A DNA stretch of 52,604 nt from Bryobacterales bacterium (GCA_020851555.1 JADZCM010000051.1:1-52604), one strand, 5' to 3'; shown: positions 33,463-42,543, numbered from the stretch's first letter. Notes: generated by a model from the letters alone, not told the origin. A program made the numbers and translations.

Positions 33463-34392
33463 TTATAGGAGTCCTTCCAGCCAGGTCTCAAGCTCCCGGG
33501 GGAGCGGGGCCTCCACCGTGACCGCCGCGCCGCTGTGGGGGCTGGTGAACCGGATGGACCGCGCGTGAAGAAAGTAGCGCGCCAGCGGCGGGCGTCCCCG
33601 GGGTTCGGCGGGCGCGCCGTACAGCCGGTCCCCCACCACCGGGTGTCCGCCGCCCGAAAGATGCACCCGGATCTGGTGCGTGCGGCCCGTGCTGATGCGC
33701 ACCTCCAGCAGGGTGAAATCGCGATAACGCCGGAGCACCCGGTATTCGGTGAGCGCGGAGCGTCCGCGGGCCAGGCGCGCCGTCATTCGTACGCGCCGGA
33801 TCGGATCGCGCGCGATGGGCTTTTCGACCCTGCCGCGGTCCTCCTTCACCACGCCGTGGACCAGCGCGATGTACGTCTTTTCCACGCGCCGCCCGGCGAA
33901 CTGCGCGGCCAGGTGCCGGTGGGCCGCATCGTTGCGGGCCACCAGGATCACGCCGCTGGTATGGCGGTCCAACCGGTGGACGATGCCCGGGCGCATCTCG
34001 CCGCCCACGGCGGACAACGACTCGAACCGGGCGGCAAGCGCGTTCACCAGCGTTCCGGAAGCGCAGCCCGCGCCCGCGTGGACCACCATTCCGGCAGGCT
34101 TGTTGATGGCGGCGACACTCTCATCCTCGTAAAGGACCTCCAGCGGTATCGGCTCCGGAACCACCCGCCGCGGGGGGAGCCCGGCGGGCTCCACTTCCAC
34201 CGAGTCCATGCCTCTCAGGGCGTAGGACGGTTTCTCCGGCTTGCCGTTCACCCGGACGCGGCTTGCCCTGATCCAGCCCTGCAACTGCGAGCGGCTGTGG
34301 CCGGGAAGTTGCTCCTGCAGGAAGCGGTCCAACCGCTTGCCCGCGTCGGCTGCCTGCGCCCGGAAGGTCACCGTGGCTCTATCATGTGTCAT
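33463..34392 (-). CDS. RluD-type 23S rRNA pseudouridine synthase
   Basis: 309 residues from ATG 34392. An S4 RNA-binding domain (about 17-65, RLDRFLQEQLPGHSRSQLQGWIRASRVRVNG) is followed by the RluA/RluD catalytic domain with PGIVHRLDRHTSGVILVA (catalytic Asp142), VEKTYIALVHG and RTHQIRVHLSGGGHPVVGD. It converts uridines in 23S rRNA to pseudouridine; RluD (positions 1911/1915/1917 region) is the best match, but RluC-like specificity is not excluded. The ATG is only 12 nt from the divergent aldA start and has no SD; GTG 34371 is an alternative start. Confidence 0.88.
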   Translation of the reverse strand: MTHDRATVTFRAQAADAGKRLDRFLQEQLPGHSRSQLQGWIRASRVRVNGKPEKPSYALRGMDSVEVEPAGLPPRRVVPEPIPLEVLYEDESVAAINKPAGMVVHAGAGCASGTLVNALAARFESLSAVGGEMRPGIVHRLDRHTSGVILVARNDAAHRHLAAQFAGRRVEKTYIALVHGVVKEDRGRVEKPIARDPIRRVRMTARLARGRSALTEYRVLRRYRDFTLLEVRISTGRTHQIRVHLSGGGHPVVGDRLYGAPAEPRGRPPLARYFLHARSIRFTSPHSGAAVTVEAPLPRELETWLEGLL

Positions 34393-34404
34393 GAGGAGGC
34401 CGTG

Positions 34405-35841
34405 ATGCACGAATACCACAATTTCATCAACGGCAGGTTCGTCGAGTCACCGAACTGCGACCGGATTGAAGTGACCAATCCTTCTACCGGCCGGGCCATC
34501 TGCTCGGTTCCGGAGAGCACCGCTTCCGACCTGGAAGCCGCGCTCGACGCCGCCGTAGCGGCGCAGCCCGGCTGGGCCCGAAAGCCCGCCGTCGAACGGG
34601 GAAACGCCCTGCGCGCGCTCGCAGCGAAGATCCGCCGGAACGTCGAGCCGCTGGCCAGGGTCATCACCGAGGAGCAGGGCAAGATCCTGCCTCTGGCGCG
34701 CGTGGAAGTAGCCTTCACCGCCGATTATCTCGACTACATGGCGGAATGGGCGCGGCGCATCGAGGGCGAGATCATCGAGAGCGACCGGCCGGGCGAGACC
34801 ATTCTGCTTTTCCGGCAGCCGATCGGAGTGATCGGCGGCATCCTCCCCTGGAACTTCCCCTTCTTCCTGATCGCGCGCAAGGCGGCGCCGGCGCTGGTCA
34901 CCGGCAACACCATCGTCATCAAGCCCAGCGAAGAGACGCCGCACAACGCCGTCAAATTCTGCGAACTGGCCATCGAGGCGGGCCTGCCTCCGGGCCTGAT
35001 CAACGTCGTCCACGGGCGCGGCCCCTCGGTGGGCCGGGCGCTGGCCTCCTCGCCGCGGGCCGGCATGATCAGTTTTACCGGCAGCGTCGAAACCGGCGCC
35101 GCCGTGATGGCCGCCGCGGCCCCGAACATCACCAAGGTCAACCTGGAACTGGGCGGCAAGGCGCCCGCCATCGTCATGGCCGACGCGGATATCGGCCTGG
35201 CGGTCCAGGCGGTGAAGTCCTCGCGCGTGATCAACAGCGGGCAGGTCTGCAACTGCGCCGAGCGCGTTTACGTCCAGCGCAAGGTCGCCGACGAGTTCGT
35301 CGGCAAACTCGCCGCCGCCATGCAGAACACGCGTTTCGGCGACCCGCTGGCCGATGAATCGGTCGAGTACGGCCCGCTCATCAATGAGGCGGGCTTCCGC
35401 AAGGTTTCCGGCCTGGTGGAGCGCGCGGCCGCCGCGGGAGCGGTTGTGGTGACCGGCGGCAGGCGCGCGCCCCTCGAAGGCGGCTACTACTACGAGCCGA
35501 CGGTGCTGGCCGGAGTCAGGCAGGAGATGGAGATCATCCACCGCGAGATCTTCGGCCCGGTTGCGCCGGTGGTGACCTTCGAGGATCTGGACGAAGCTAT
35601 CGCGTACGCCAACGACTCGGACTACGGTCTCACCTCGTCCATCTACACGCGCGACCTGAACGTGGCCCTGCGCGCCTGCCAGGAGATCCGCTTCGGAGAG
35701 ACCTACATCAACCGGGAGAACTTCGAGGCCATGCAGGGGTTCCACGCCGGCTGGCGCAAGAGCGGCATCGGCGGCGCCGACGGCAAGCACGGCCTTTACG
35801 AGTACACGCAGACCCACATGGTCTACATCCAGCGGACTTAA
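34405..35841 (+). CDS. aldA: lactaldehyde/glycolaldehyde dehydrogenase (AldA-like)
   Basis: 478 residues, almost the length of E. coli AldA (479). ALDH landmarks: PWNFPFFLIARKAAPAL, the Rossmann FTGSVETG, LELGGKAP with catalytic Glu, and NSGQVCNCAERVYV with the nucleophilic Cys (Cys282/Cys284 region). The C-terminal GFHAGWRKSGIGGADGKHG is AldA-specific as far as I recall. It oxidises lactaldehyde to lactate (fucose/rhamnose breakdown) or glycolaldehyde to glycolate using NAD+. GAGGAGG (34393-34399) lies 5 nt before the ATG. It is divergent from the rluD-like gene with 12 nt between start codons. Confidence 0.9.
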   Translation: MHEYHNFINGRFVESPNCDRIEVTNPSTGRAICSVPESTASDLEAALDAAVAAQPGWARKPAVERGNALRALAAKIRRNVEPLARVITEEQGKILPLARVEVAFTADYLDYMAEWARRIEGEIIESDRPGETILLFRQPIGVIGGILPWNFPFFLIARKAAPALVTGNTIVIKPSEETPHNAVKFCELAIEAGLPPGLINVVHGRGPSVGRALASSPRAGMISFTGSVETGAAVMAAAAPNITKVNLELGGKAPAIVMADADIGLAVQAVKSSRVINSGQVCNCAERVYVQRKVADEFVGKLAAAMQNTRFGDPLADESVEYGPLINEAGFRKVSGLVERAAAAGAVVVTGGRRAPLEGGYYYEPTVLAGVRQEMEIIHREIFGPVAPVVTFEDLDEAIAYANDSDYGLTSSIYTRDLNVALRACQEIRFGETYINRENFEAMQGFHAGWRKSGIGGADGKHGLYEYTQTHMVYIQRT

Positions 35842-35906
35842 TACGGGCCTCACGGCCGCGGCACCGCGGAGCAGGCCGCGCCTCGTGAGCGCGGCCCCTC
35901 CGGTTG

Positions 35907-35912
35907 TATATT
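35907..35912 (+). promoter_or_regulatory. -10-like TATATT, 6 nt before the galU GTG start
   Basis: Five of six bases match TATAAT; CAGAAA follows, then GTG 35919. The position supports a leaderless galU transcript and the GTG start over the upstream TTG. No -35 is recognisable. Confidence 0.48.
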
Positions 35913-35918
35913 CAGAAA

Positions 35919-36818
35919 GTGATCCAATGCGCGATTGTGCCGGTGGCGGGGTACGGCACGCGGCTCCTGCCCGCAACCAAGTCCCAGCCCAAGGAGATGC
36001 TGCCGGTCGCCCGCAAGCCGATCGTGCAATACGTGGTCGAGGAGCTGGTTGCGAACTCCGTCCAACGTATTCTCTTCGTCACCGGCCGCAACAAGAGTTC
36101 CATTGAGAACCACTTCGATCAGGATCCCGAGCTGACCCGCCTGCTCAACGCCGGCAGCAGGCAGGAACTGATCGAAGAACTGAAATTCGAGGACTTGCAG
36201 GCGCAGTTTTATTACACCCGCCAGCGGTTTCAGCGCGGCTTGGGCGACGCCGTCCTGTGCGGCGATAGCTTCGCGGGTGAACGGCCCTTCGTGGTGGCTC
36301 TGGGCGACTCGATCCTGGGACTGCACGCCAACTCGCGCTCCGTGGCGCGGATGGCGGAGGTTTTCGAAGCCCGCCGCGCAAGCTGCATCATCGCGGTGGA
36401 GGAGGTGCCGCGGGAAGAGGTCAGCCACTATGGCATCGTGCGGCCCGCAGGCGGCGCCGGAGAAGATTGCTTCCGGGTCGCGGACGTGGTGGAAAAGCCC
36501 TCGCCGGAAGCCGCTCCCGGCAACCTGGCCATCGCGGGGCGCTACATCTTCTCGCCGCTGGTTTTCGACATGATCCGGCGCGTGAAGCCGGACGCGCGCG
36601 GCGAGATCCAGCTCACCGACGCCATCCGCGGCCTGTGCGAGGAAGGCAAACGGGTGCTGGCGCTGAGACTCCCGCCCGGCGAGAAGCGCTACGACATCGG
36701 GAACTTCCCGAGCTACTTCGAGGCCTTCGTGGAATTCGCGCTGGCCGACCCGGTCCACGGCCCCGGCTTCCGGCGGACCCTCGAGCGGCTGCTCGGCGAG
36801 CCTTCCGGCCTTTCCTGA
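35919..36818 (+). CDS. galU: UTP--glucose-1-phosphate uridylyltransferase
   Basis: 299 residues from GTG 35919; a TTG 15 nt upstream (35904) is possible but overlaps the -10-like box. Family motifs are clear: IVPVAGYGTRLLPATKSQPKEMLPV (nucleotide loop), IVQYVVEELVANSV, ALGDSILG, VEKPSPEAAP and AGRYIFSPLVFDM. It makes UDP-glucose from UTP and glucose-1-phosphate. UDP-glucose feeds Leloir epimerisation of galactose and, via UDP-glucuronate, the SDR at 51471-52397. It follows aldA with a 77-nt gap and may have its own promoter. Confidence 0.92.
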   Translation: MIQCAIVPVAGYGTRLLPATKSQPKEMLPVARKPIVQYVVEELVANSVQRILFVTGRNKSSIENHFDQDPELTRLLNAGSRQELIEELKFEDLQAQFYYTRQRFQRGLGDAVLCGDSFAGERPFVVALGDSILGLHANSRSVARMAEVFEARRASCIIAVEEVPREEVSHYGIVRPAGGAGEDCFRVADVVEKPSPEAAPGNLAIAGRYIFSPLVFDMIRRVKPDARGEIQLTDAIRGLCEEGKRVLALRLPPGEKRYDIGNFPSYFEAFVEFALADPVHGPGFRRTLERLLGEPSGLS

Positions 36819-36868
36819 GCGCAGCGCGGGAAGGGACGATGTCGTTGGCCGGTCGGCCGCCCACGGGC

Positions 36869-38401
36869 TTACATCACCGGGCCGGCGCGCCAGGGGACGA
36901 ATTCGGCGTGGCCCAGGCGCTCGCTGGCGGTCCGCTCGCCCGAAGCCACGCGCAGCACCATCTCGAAGATCTCCCGCCCGGCCTCAGCGGGCGTCCGCAA
37001 ACCGTCCGCGATGGCGCCGGCGTTGAGGTCCATATTCTCCCGCATGCCGCGGTAGGTGGCGCTGTTGGTGGCTATCTTGATGACCGGGATCGTGGGGAAT
37101 CCGATGCCGGTTCCTCTGCCCGTGGTGAACGCGATCAGGTTCACCCCGCCCGCCGCGAGTCCCGTCAGCGAAACCGGGTCGTAGCCGGGGGTGTTCATGA
37201 AGACCAGCCCCGGCGTCCGGATCCGCTCGGCGTAGTCGATCGCGTCCGCCAGAACGGCATCTCCGCCTTTCGACACCGCGCCCAGGGACTTCTCGACGAT
37301 GTTGGTGAGCCCGCCTTCCTTGTTCCCCGCCGCGGGATTGTCGTCCAGCGTCCCGCCGAACAGCCCCACGTAGTGCTTGTATCCGGCGATGAAGCCCAGC
37401 AGCCGCTCGGCGACCGCCCGGTTCGCCGCCCTCTTCACCAGCAGGTGCTCGGCGCCGAAGATCTCCGGAGTCTCGGCCAGCACGGCCGCGCCCCCGGCCG
37501 CCGTCAAGAGGTCCGAACAGACGCCCAGCGCGGGGTTCGCCGTGATGCCGGAGAAGGAATCCGATCCCCCGCAGTTCAGCCCCAGCACGATCTTCGACGC
37601 CGGCGACTCAACCCGGCGGCAGGCCGAGGCCTCCTCCATGAGGCGCGCCACGCGGCGGCAAGCCTCGTCCACCGTGGCGCTGGTGCCGCCGCCCGACTGC
37701 ATGGTCATCGCCGTCAGGCGCCCGCTCCGGAATCCTTCGGCGGAGGCGTAGCCACTGACCTGGTTCGTCTCGCAGCCCACGCCGATGAGCAGCGCCGCGA
37801 AGACGTTGGGATGATCCAGCACGCCGGCGATGGTGCGGTGCAGCAGTTCCCCGTCCCTGCCGGTCACGCCCGCGCATCCGTGCTCGTGCGGGAAGGCCGC
37901 GGCCCCGTCCACGTTCGGGGGCAGCGGCTGTCCCTCAAACCGGCGCGCGATCAACTGGCAGACGTGCGCCGCGCAGTTGCTGGCCGCCACCACCGCGATG
38001 TAGTTGCGCGTGCCCACGCGGCCGTCGGCCCTGGGGAAGCCGAGGAAAACCGGCGCGTCGCGCGGCGCCGGCGGCGCGGCGGTTTCGCCCTGGGGAAACT
38101 CGTATTTGAGGTCCGGCTCCTCGTACTTCAGGTTGTGGGTATGTACGTGCTCGCCCGCCTCGATGCGGCGGGACGCCCGCCCGATCGACTGCCCGTAACG
38201 CAGCACCGCGCGGCCGGCCTCAATCGCGTCCACCGCCGCCTTGTGTCCGGCGGGAATGGCGTCGCGCAGCGCGAACTCTCTCCCTTGGACCCGTACTGTG
38301 CGGCCGGCCTCCAGAGCCAGCCGCGCGACGGCCACGTTGTCGGAGGGGTGAAGGTGAATCAGAGAATTGTCCTTCGTCAGGGCGGGTGAGATCTCTATCA
38401 A
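36869..38401 (-). CDS. altronate dehydratase (UxaA-family hydro-lyase)
   Basis: 510 residues. An N-terminal SAF domain (LIHLHPSDNVAVARLALEAG, about 10-90, with GHKAAVDAIEAG) and a large C-terminal domain (GFPRADGRVGTRNYIAVV, GCETNQVSGY, LNCGGSDSFSGITANPA, GRGTGIGFPTIPVIKIATN) give the UxaA family layout, iron-dependent dehydration of D-altronate or D-galactarate/similar sugar acids to a 2-keto-3-deoxy product. It starts at TTG 38401 with TAGGAA upstream, 9 nt after the HIT-like gene stop, so it is in that gene's operon. It would use uronate-derived sugar acid, consistent with the GH88 gene. The exact sugar acid is uncertain. Confidence 0.87.
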   Translation of the reverse strand: MIEISPALTKDNSLIHLHPSDNVAVARLALEAGRTVRVQGREFALRDAIPAGHKAAVDAIEAGRAVLRYGQSIGRASRRIEAGEHVHTHNLKYEEPDLKYEFPQGETAAPPAPRDAPVFLGFPRADGRVGTRNYIAVVAASNCAAHVCQLIARRFEGQPLPPNVDGAAAFPHEHGCAGVTGRDGELLHRTIAGVLDHPNVFAALLIGVGCETNQVSGYASAEGFRSGRLTAMTMQSGGGTSATVDEACRRVARLMEEASACRRVESPASKIVLGLNCGGSDSFSGITANPALGVCSDLLTAAGGAAVLAETPEIFGAEHLLVKRAANRAVAERLLGFIAGYKHYVGLFGGTLDDNPAAGNKEGGLTNIVEKSLGAVSKGGDAVLADAIDYAERIRTPGLVFMNTPGYDPVSLTGLAAGGVNLIAFTTGRGTGIGFPTIPVIKIATNSATYRGMRENMDLNAGAIADGLRTPAEAGREIFEMVLRVASGERTASERLGHAEFVPWRAGPVM

Positions 38402-38410
38402 TGGGCTTTC

Positions 38411-38959
38411 CTATCTAAGCAGGACCGTCTCGGTGAGTTGCTCGCCGACGTGGACGTGCAGCTTGCCGCCATGCGGATAGAGCCACACTCCCGTTCCGTC
38501 CTTGGGGGTCGGTATCTGGGCGGGGCCGTCCACAACCAGGAACTTGGCGGATTTCGCCGCCGGGAGGAACTTGCCGATGTGGATGTGCGGGTGGCACTGG
38601 CTCCGCATCTCCTCGCCGTTGAAGGCCAGTCCCCACCCGTCGCCCCAAAGTTCCGTGGCCTTGCGGATGGCGGCGGTCCACAACTGGGTCCGCTCGGCCG
38701 GCGTCATGTCCGCCAGGGTGTGCATGTCCTTGCGGACCGTCCGTGGCAGGGCCAGCCACCGGTTGGGCTTGTTCGGATTGGTGTCCTTGAGGAAGAACAC
38801 GGGCTCGCCGTCCGGTTGCTTGAGCGCCTCCCGGGTCAGGCTGCACACCCGGGCCTGCAACGAAGCCGGATCCGCCGGATCGCAGTTACAGCCGTCTATG
38901 GCCGCATGCGCCGCCGGGAGGATCGCCAGCAGCGCGAGGAATCCCAGTGCGCTCTTCAT
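38411..38959 (-). CDS. exported HIT-like protein
   Basis: Start ATG 38959 (182 residues) gives a tidy signal peptide (SALGFLALLAILPAAHA); ATG 38968 adds MAV but its first bases fall inside the -10-like TATAAT. The mature protein has the HIT-type histidine motif CHPHIHIGKFL and a second HVHVG block, with the conserved-looking NPNKPNRWLALP before it, and four Cys near the N-terminus (CNCDPADPASLQARVC). HIT enzymes hydrolyse or transfer nucleotide phosphoesters; secreted members resemble CDP-diglyceride hydrolase-like proteins. The substrate is unknown. It leads a two-gene operon with the UxaA-like gene, divergent from GT39. Confidence 0.72.
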   Translation of the reverse strand: MKSALGFLALLAILPAAHAAIDGCNCDPADPASLQARVCSLTREALKQPDGEPVFFLKDTNPNKPNRWLALPRTVRKDMHTLADMTPAERTQLWTAAIRKATELWGDGWGLAFNGEEMRSQCHPHIHIGKFLPAAKSAKFLVVDGPAQIPTPKDGTGVWLYPHGGKLHVHVGEQLTETVLLR

Positions 38960-38966
38960 CACGGCC

Positions 38967-38974
38967 ATTATACT
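38967..38974. promoter_or_regulatory. overlapping divergent -10 elements (TATAAT minus / TATACT plus)
   Basis: On the minus strand 38972-38967 reads TATAAT, 7 nt before ATG 38959. On the plus strand 38969-38974 reads TATACT, 6 nt before GTG 38981. The two boxes overlap by four bases, so opposite-facing promoters seem to share the same melting region. No SD precedes either start and no -35 is clear. Confidence 0.55.
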
Positions 38975-38980
38975 TGATAG

Positions 38981-40417
38981 GTGTTCGCCGCCCGCCGGAT
39001 GTGGATCGCCGCCTTCCTGGCGCTGCTCTTCCTGTATCTTTTCGGGCTAACCACCGCCGGCCTGGTGGGCCCGGACGAGCCCCGCTACGCCTCCATCGGG
39101 CGCCAGATGGCGCGTTCGGGGGACTGGATTACGCCTCGGCTGTGGGGCGAGGCGTGGTTCGAGAAGCCTCCGCTGCTGTACTGGATGATCGCTTCGGCGC
39201 ACAGACTGGGTTTGGGTGACGACCTCGCCCCGCGCCTGCCGGTGGCCCTCGCCGGCGTGGTCTTCCTGGTCTTCTACTGGCGCGTTCTGCGCTCGGAATT
39301 CGGCGCGCGCGCGGCGCTGTACGCGTCGGCGATTCTGGCCACCTCCGCGCTCTGGTTCGCCTTCAGCCAGGTGGCGGTGACCGACCTGCCCATGGCGGCC
39401 GCGTACTCGACGGCCATGCTCCTCGGACTGCGCTGGCTGTCGGCGGGAGGCCGCAGGCTGCCGGCGGCGGCGGCGTTCTTCCTGGCGCTGTCGGTGCTGG
39501 CGAAAGGACTGGTGCCGCTGGCGCTGAGCCTGCCTCTGTTTTGGGCTGCGCGCGCGAGGTGGAAGGAGTGGGTGCGGCCCCTGCCGCTGCTGGTGTTTCT
39601 GCTGACGGCGGCCCCGTGGTACCTGGCCGCCACTGCGCTTCACGGACCAGCGTTTCTGGCGGAATTCTTCGGCCGGCACCACTTCGCCCGCTTCAGCAAC
39701 GGGGAGCTCCTGCATCCGCAGCCTTTGTGGTTCTACCTTCCCGTTCTCCTCGGAGGCTTCTATCCCTGGAGTCCCGTATTGGCCGCGCTCTTCCGGCCAG
39801 GTCTTTACCGCGACCGGCGGCGGACGTTCCTGTTGCTGTGGGCGGGGTTCGGGCTGGTGTTCTTCTCCGCATCCACGGGAAAGCTGCCGGGATACCTGCT
39901 CCCTCTCTTTCCCGCCCTGGCGGCGCTCGGGGGAGTGGCTCTGGCCGGGATGAACCGCGCACGGTGGATCCTGGCGCCTTGCTGCCTGCTGTTCGCACTG
40001 AGCCCCGTCGCGGCCGCCGTGTTCCCGCACGCCTTCTCCGCGGGCTTGTCGCGGACGGATATCGGCGGATGGAACTGGCCGGTGACGGCAGGCTGCGTTC
40101 TGGCCGCCGTCGCGGTGTGGGTGCTGGACAGGGCCGGCAAGCGGGACGCAGCCGCCTGCGGCGTCGTGGGCCTGGCCGTACTCAGCCTTCTATACCTCAA
40201 GCTGAGCGCGCTTCCCGAACTGGACCGCCAGGCTTCCGCCCGGACACTATGGCGGGCGGTCTCGGCGGACCCCGGCGCGGTCTGCGTGGAAGATATCGGC
40301 CGCAACTGGCGATACGGGCTGAACTACTACTCGGGCACGCCGCTCCCCGCGTGCAGCGACGAGCCCCGCCCGCGCCGGATACGGCAATCGCCGGACGCAC
40401 CTCCATTCCTGGAGTAG
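38981..40417 (+). CDS. GT39 (ArnT/PMT-like) membrane glycosyltransferase
   Basis: 478 residues with about 11 hydrophobic segments. The first periplasmic loop carries GLVGPDEPRYASIGRQMARSGDWITPRLWGEAWFEKPPLLYW, the ArnT/dolichyl-mannosyltransferase signature with the catalytic Asp (DEPRY) and the KPPLLYW motif. Members transfer a sugar from a polyprenyl-phosphate donor to lipid A or a protein on the periplasmic side. GTG 38981 is 6 nt after a TATACT; ATG 38999 is another option. The acceptor and sugar are unknown; with the UDP-xylose synthase-like SDR nearby, pentose modification of lipid A is conceivable. Confidence 0.88.
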   Translation: MFAARRMWIAAFLALLFLYLFGLTTAGLVGPDEPRYASIGRQMARSGDWITPRLWGEAWFEKPPLLYWMIASAHRLGLGDDLAPRLPVALAGVVFLVFYWRVLRSEFGARAALYASAILATSALWFAFSQVAVTDLPMAAAYSTAMLLGLRWLSAGGRRLPAAAAFFLALSVLAKGLVPLALSLPLFWAARARWKEWVRPLPLLVFLLTAAPWYLAATALHGPAFLAEFFGRHHFARFSNGELLHPQPLWFYLPVLLGGFYPWSPVLAALFRPGLYRDRRRTFLLLWAGFGLVFFSASTGKLPGYLLPLFPALAALGGVALAGMNRARWILAPCCLLFALSPVAAAVFPHAFSAGLSRTDIGGWNWPVTAGCVLAAVAVWVLDRAGKRDAAACGVVGLAVLSLLYLKLSALPELDRQASARTLWRAVSADPGAVCVEDIGRNWRYGLNYYSGTPLPACSDEPRPRRIRQSPDAPPFLE

Positions 40418-40444
40418 GGTGGACCCGGCCCTTCACCGGAGGGG

Positions 40445-41281
40445 CTACTGAGCGGCCTTCAGCAGTTCCTTGAACTTCCCCGCCAGCGCCTGGTTCTCCT
40501 TGGTGTTCTCCATGGTCTTCAGCGCTTCCACGCCTTGCTCGGCGAGTATCGCCACGCGGTCCGGCTTGCCCATCGCCTCGCGGCCGAACAACGCGGTCTG
40601 CTTGTACAGGGACTGAAGCATCGCCCCCATGAAGGTCTCGCGGGGCGTCTCCGCGCGGCCGCTTTCGAACGCGAGCCGGCCCTTGGCGATGTCGCCGGGC
40701 GCGCCGGCGGCGGCGGCGGCGGACTCGGCTATGGCGCGCTCGATCATCCTCTTTTCGACCGTCGCCATGACCTCGGCGGAGGGCAGCGCCCCTCCCTGCA
40801 CCTTGCCCCGCTCCAGGATATCGGCGGTTTTCAGAGCAGGGAAGGGGAATTCAAGGTTCACGGTCTGCCCCTCGTAGGCTTTCCGGAACATGATGAAGCT
40901 CTCCGCGAATTCAAGCGAGCGGGTTTCGGCCTCCCGGCGGTACTTCATCAAGGCCAGCCGCATCGCGGTCTCCGACTGCGGGTCGGCCCGCAGGCCGGCC
41001 TGGCAATCGTCCGCCAGGTCGATGTTGGCCTGGGCAATGGCGCTGCTGACGACCAGACGCCAGGGCAAGGCGCGCTGGGTAAACTCGTTTTCAGAGCGAA
41101 TGACGCGCCGGAGGTGCTCGGTGGTCTTGAGGTAGTCCGCGGCGGCGAACGTCTCCCGCGCGGCCTGCCAGTAGAAAGCGGGGGTGTTGGGCGCCGGTCC
41201 CTTCGGGCTACAGGAGGCAAGCGAGAGCAGGAGCGGAAGAGAGCCTGCCCAGATGCTAAGTGGATTTTTCAGGCTGGACAT
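40445..41281 (-). CDS. lipoprotein of unknown function
   Basis: 278 residues. LPLLLSLASC with Cys24 is a clean lipobox. The rest is mostly helical with alternating amphipathic segments (YWQAARETFAAADYLKTTEHLRRVI, MRLALMKYRREAETRSLEFAESF) and a C-terminal helix rich in Glu/Lys; the opening resembles a TPR/Sel1-like repeat pair, but repeats are not regular enough to assign. GGAG precedes the ATG. It converges with GT39 (27-nt gap). No function is recognised. Confidence 0.65.
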   Translation of the reverse strand: MSSLKNPLSIWAGSLPLLLSLASCSPKGPAPNTPAFYWQAARETFAAADYLKTTEHLRRVIRSENEFTQRALPWRLVVSSAIAQANIDLADDCQAGLRADPQSETAMRLALMKYRREAETRSLEFAESFIMFRKAYEGQTVNLEFPFPALKTADILERGKVQGGALPSAEVMATVEKRMIERAIAESAAAAAGAPGDIAKGRLAFESGRAETPRETFMGAMLQSLYKQTALFGREAMGKPDRVAILAEQGVEALKTMENTKENQALAGKFKELLKAAQ

Positions 41282-41601
41282 AAGACACTCCTACCGTCTG
41301 CTTTAGCACGGCCCGGACGAGGTTGCAAACGAAAAGAAGACGGGCGCCGGAGAGCCCCGCTGCCGTTCCGGACAGGCCTCCCGGCCCGCTGGGACGCTGT
41401 CGCGGATCTCATGACGCCGGCTGGCGGCGCGATCCGGGTCACAGCGCCGAAATGCCTTCATCGCGATGCGCAACTTGCGCGAATCACAAGGACATCGGGT
41501 GAAAGCGGGCCGGGCCGCCCGCTGCGGAACCGCGACTCTGGTGTAGATTCACTATAGGCCGCCGCGCAACTCCGGGAGCGGGGGGCCGGGAGAGGGGAAA
41601 C
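41282..41601. other. 320-base divergent intergenic region
   Basis: Holds the 5' regions of the lipoprotein (minus) and the unknown gene at 41602 (plus). TAGATT and TATAGG boxes about 45-60 nt before ATG 41602 could be -10 elements. No ORF with gene-like composition, RNA gene or repeat is seen. Confidence 0.4.
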
Positions 41602-42543
41602 ATGGGTACTTCAGGGAAACGGACCCGTCCCTGCTCGATCAGAATCAGTCTGTTTTCCGGCAACCGCACCGCGTTTGAAGCCACGGACGGCGTGCTCATT
41701 ACCCTGCGCGACGGAAACCAGAAGCAGATTTACCGCCACTACGTCAGGAACCCGGTCTGTACGATTTCCAATCTGCCTTTCCACGACAACTTCGCCGACA
41801 ATTACACAGTACTGGCCTGGGCCAAGGGCTACCGGCAGGCGGGTTTCACTCCGGTCAAAGTGACGCGGGAGCTGCCGGCCTCCGTGGACCTGATGCTGCT
41901 CGGCGAAGATGCCGGTTTCAACTTCAGCCAGGCGCGGTGGGGCGTGCTTCGCAGGAACCCACGCTACGCCGACCTGCTGGCCGCGGGAGCGAGCGGCCCG
42001 GAACAGGCGCGTGACCGTTATAACGAGTTGTTGGAGAGCCGGCCGGCGTCCCTGGCCTGCTTTTTGAACCTGATGACGGCCATGGCGGCCATTCATCTGC
42101 CTTCCGGCAACCCCGTCGATTACATCAAGGAACTGATATGGGACGAAACGATGGCTCAGGACCGCTTCTTTGCGTGGGCGGACCGGAATCTCGCCGATCA
42201 GGTCGTTCGGGCGTCCGCCGCCGGCCTGTTCGCGCCGGTGCGGGGCGCCGCAGTGTTCCACCCCGGAGCCACCCGCAGCTTCAAGCAGGTTCAGTTCGGC
42301 GAGGCGAACGTCCAGCTCACGTTCCATGAGAACGACAAGCGCACGGTCCAAGGCGTGGAGTGCGTCAAAGTAGAGCCGGATATGGACTACTACAAGGATC
42401 CGGCTGCGCACACGCTTCTTGAAGTGGCTGTCAACGCTCTCACGGGTTCGGCCACTGACCCCCGGCAGGTATATGTGCTCCGCTGGATGGCAGGCCGGCA
42501 GGCGGGAGTAGCCGAGTTCGAGCCTCCCTACACGCTGACTTGA
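41602..42543 (+). CDS. protein of unknown function
   Basis: 313 residues from ATG 41602 (AGAGGGG just upstream). No signal peptide or membrane segment. The N-terminal part (RPCSIRISLFSGNRTAFEATDGVLITLRDGN) looks like a beta-sandwich strand set with a TVLAWAKGYRQAGFTPVKV block, and the C-terminal part has a cluster of Trp/Phe near FFAWADRNLADQVVRAS. I recognise no family. It is followed by a hairpin-prone gap before the convergent FeoB gene. Confidence 0.65.
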   Translation: MGTSGKRTRPCSIRISLFSGNRTAFEATDGVLITLRDGNQKQIYRHYVRNPVCTISNLPFHDNFADNYTVLAWAKGYRQAGFTPVKVTRELPASVDLMLLGEDAGFNFSQARWGVLRRNPRYADLLAAGASGPEQARDRYNELLESRPASLACFLNLMTAMAAIHLPSGNPVDYIKELIWDETMAQDRFFAWADRNLADQVVRASAAGLFAPVRGAAVFHPGATRSFKQVQFGEANVQLTFHENDKRTVQGVECVKVEPDMDYYKDPAAHTLLEVAVNALTGSATDPRQVYVLRWMAGRQAGVAEFEPPYTLT

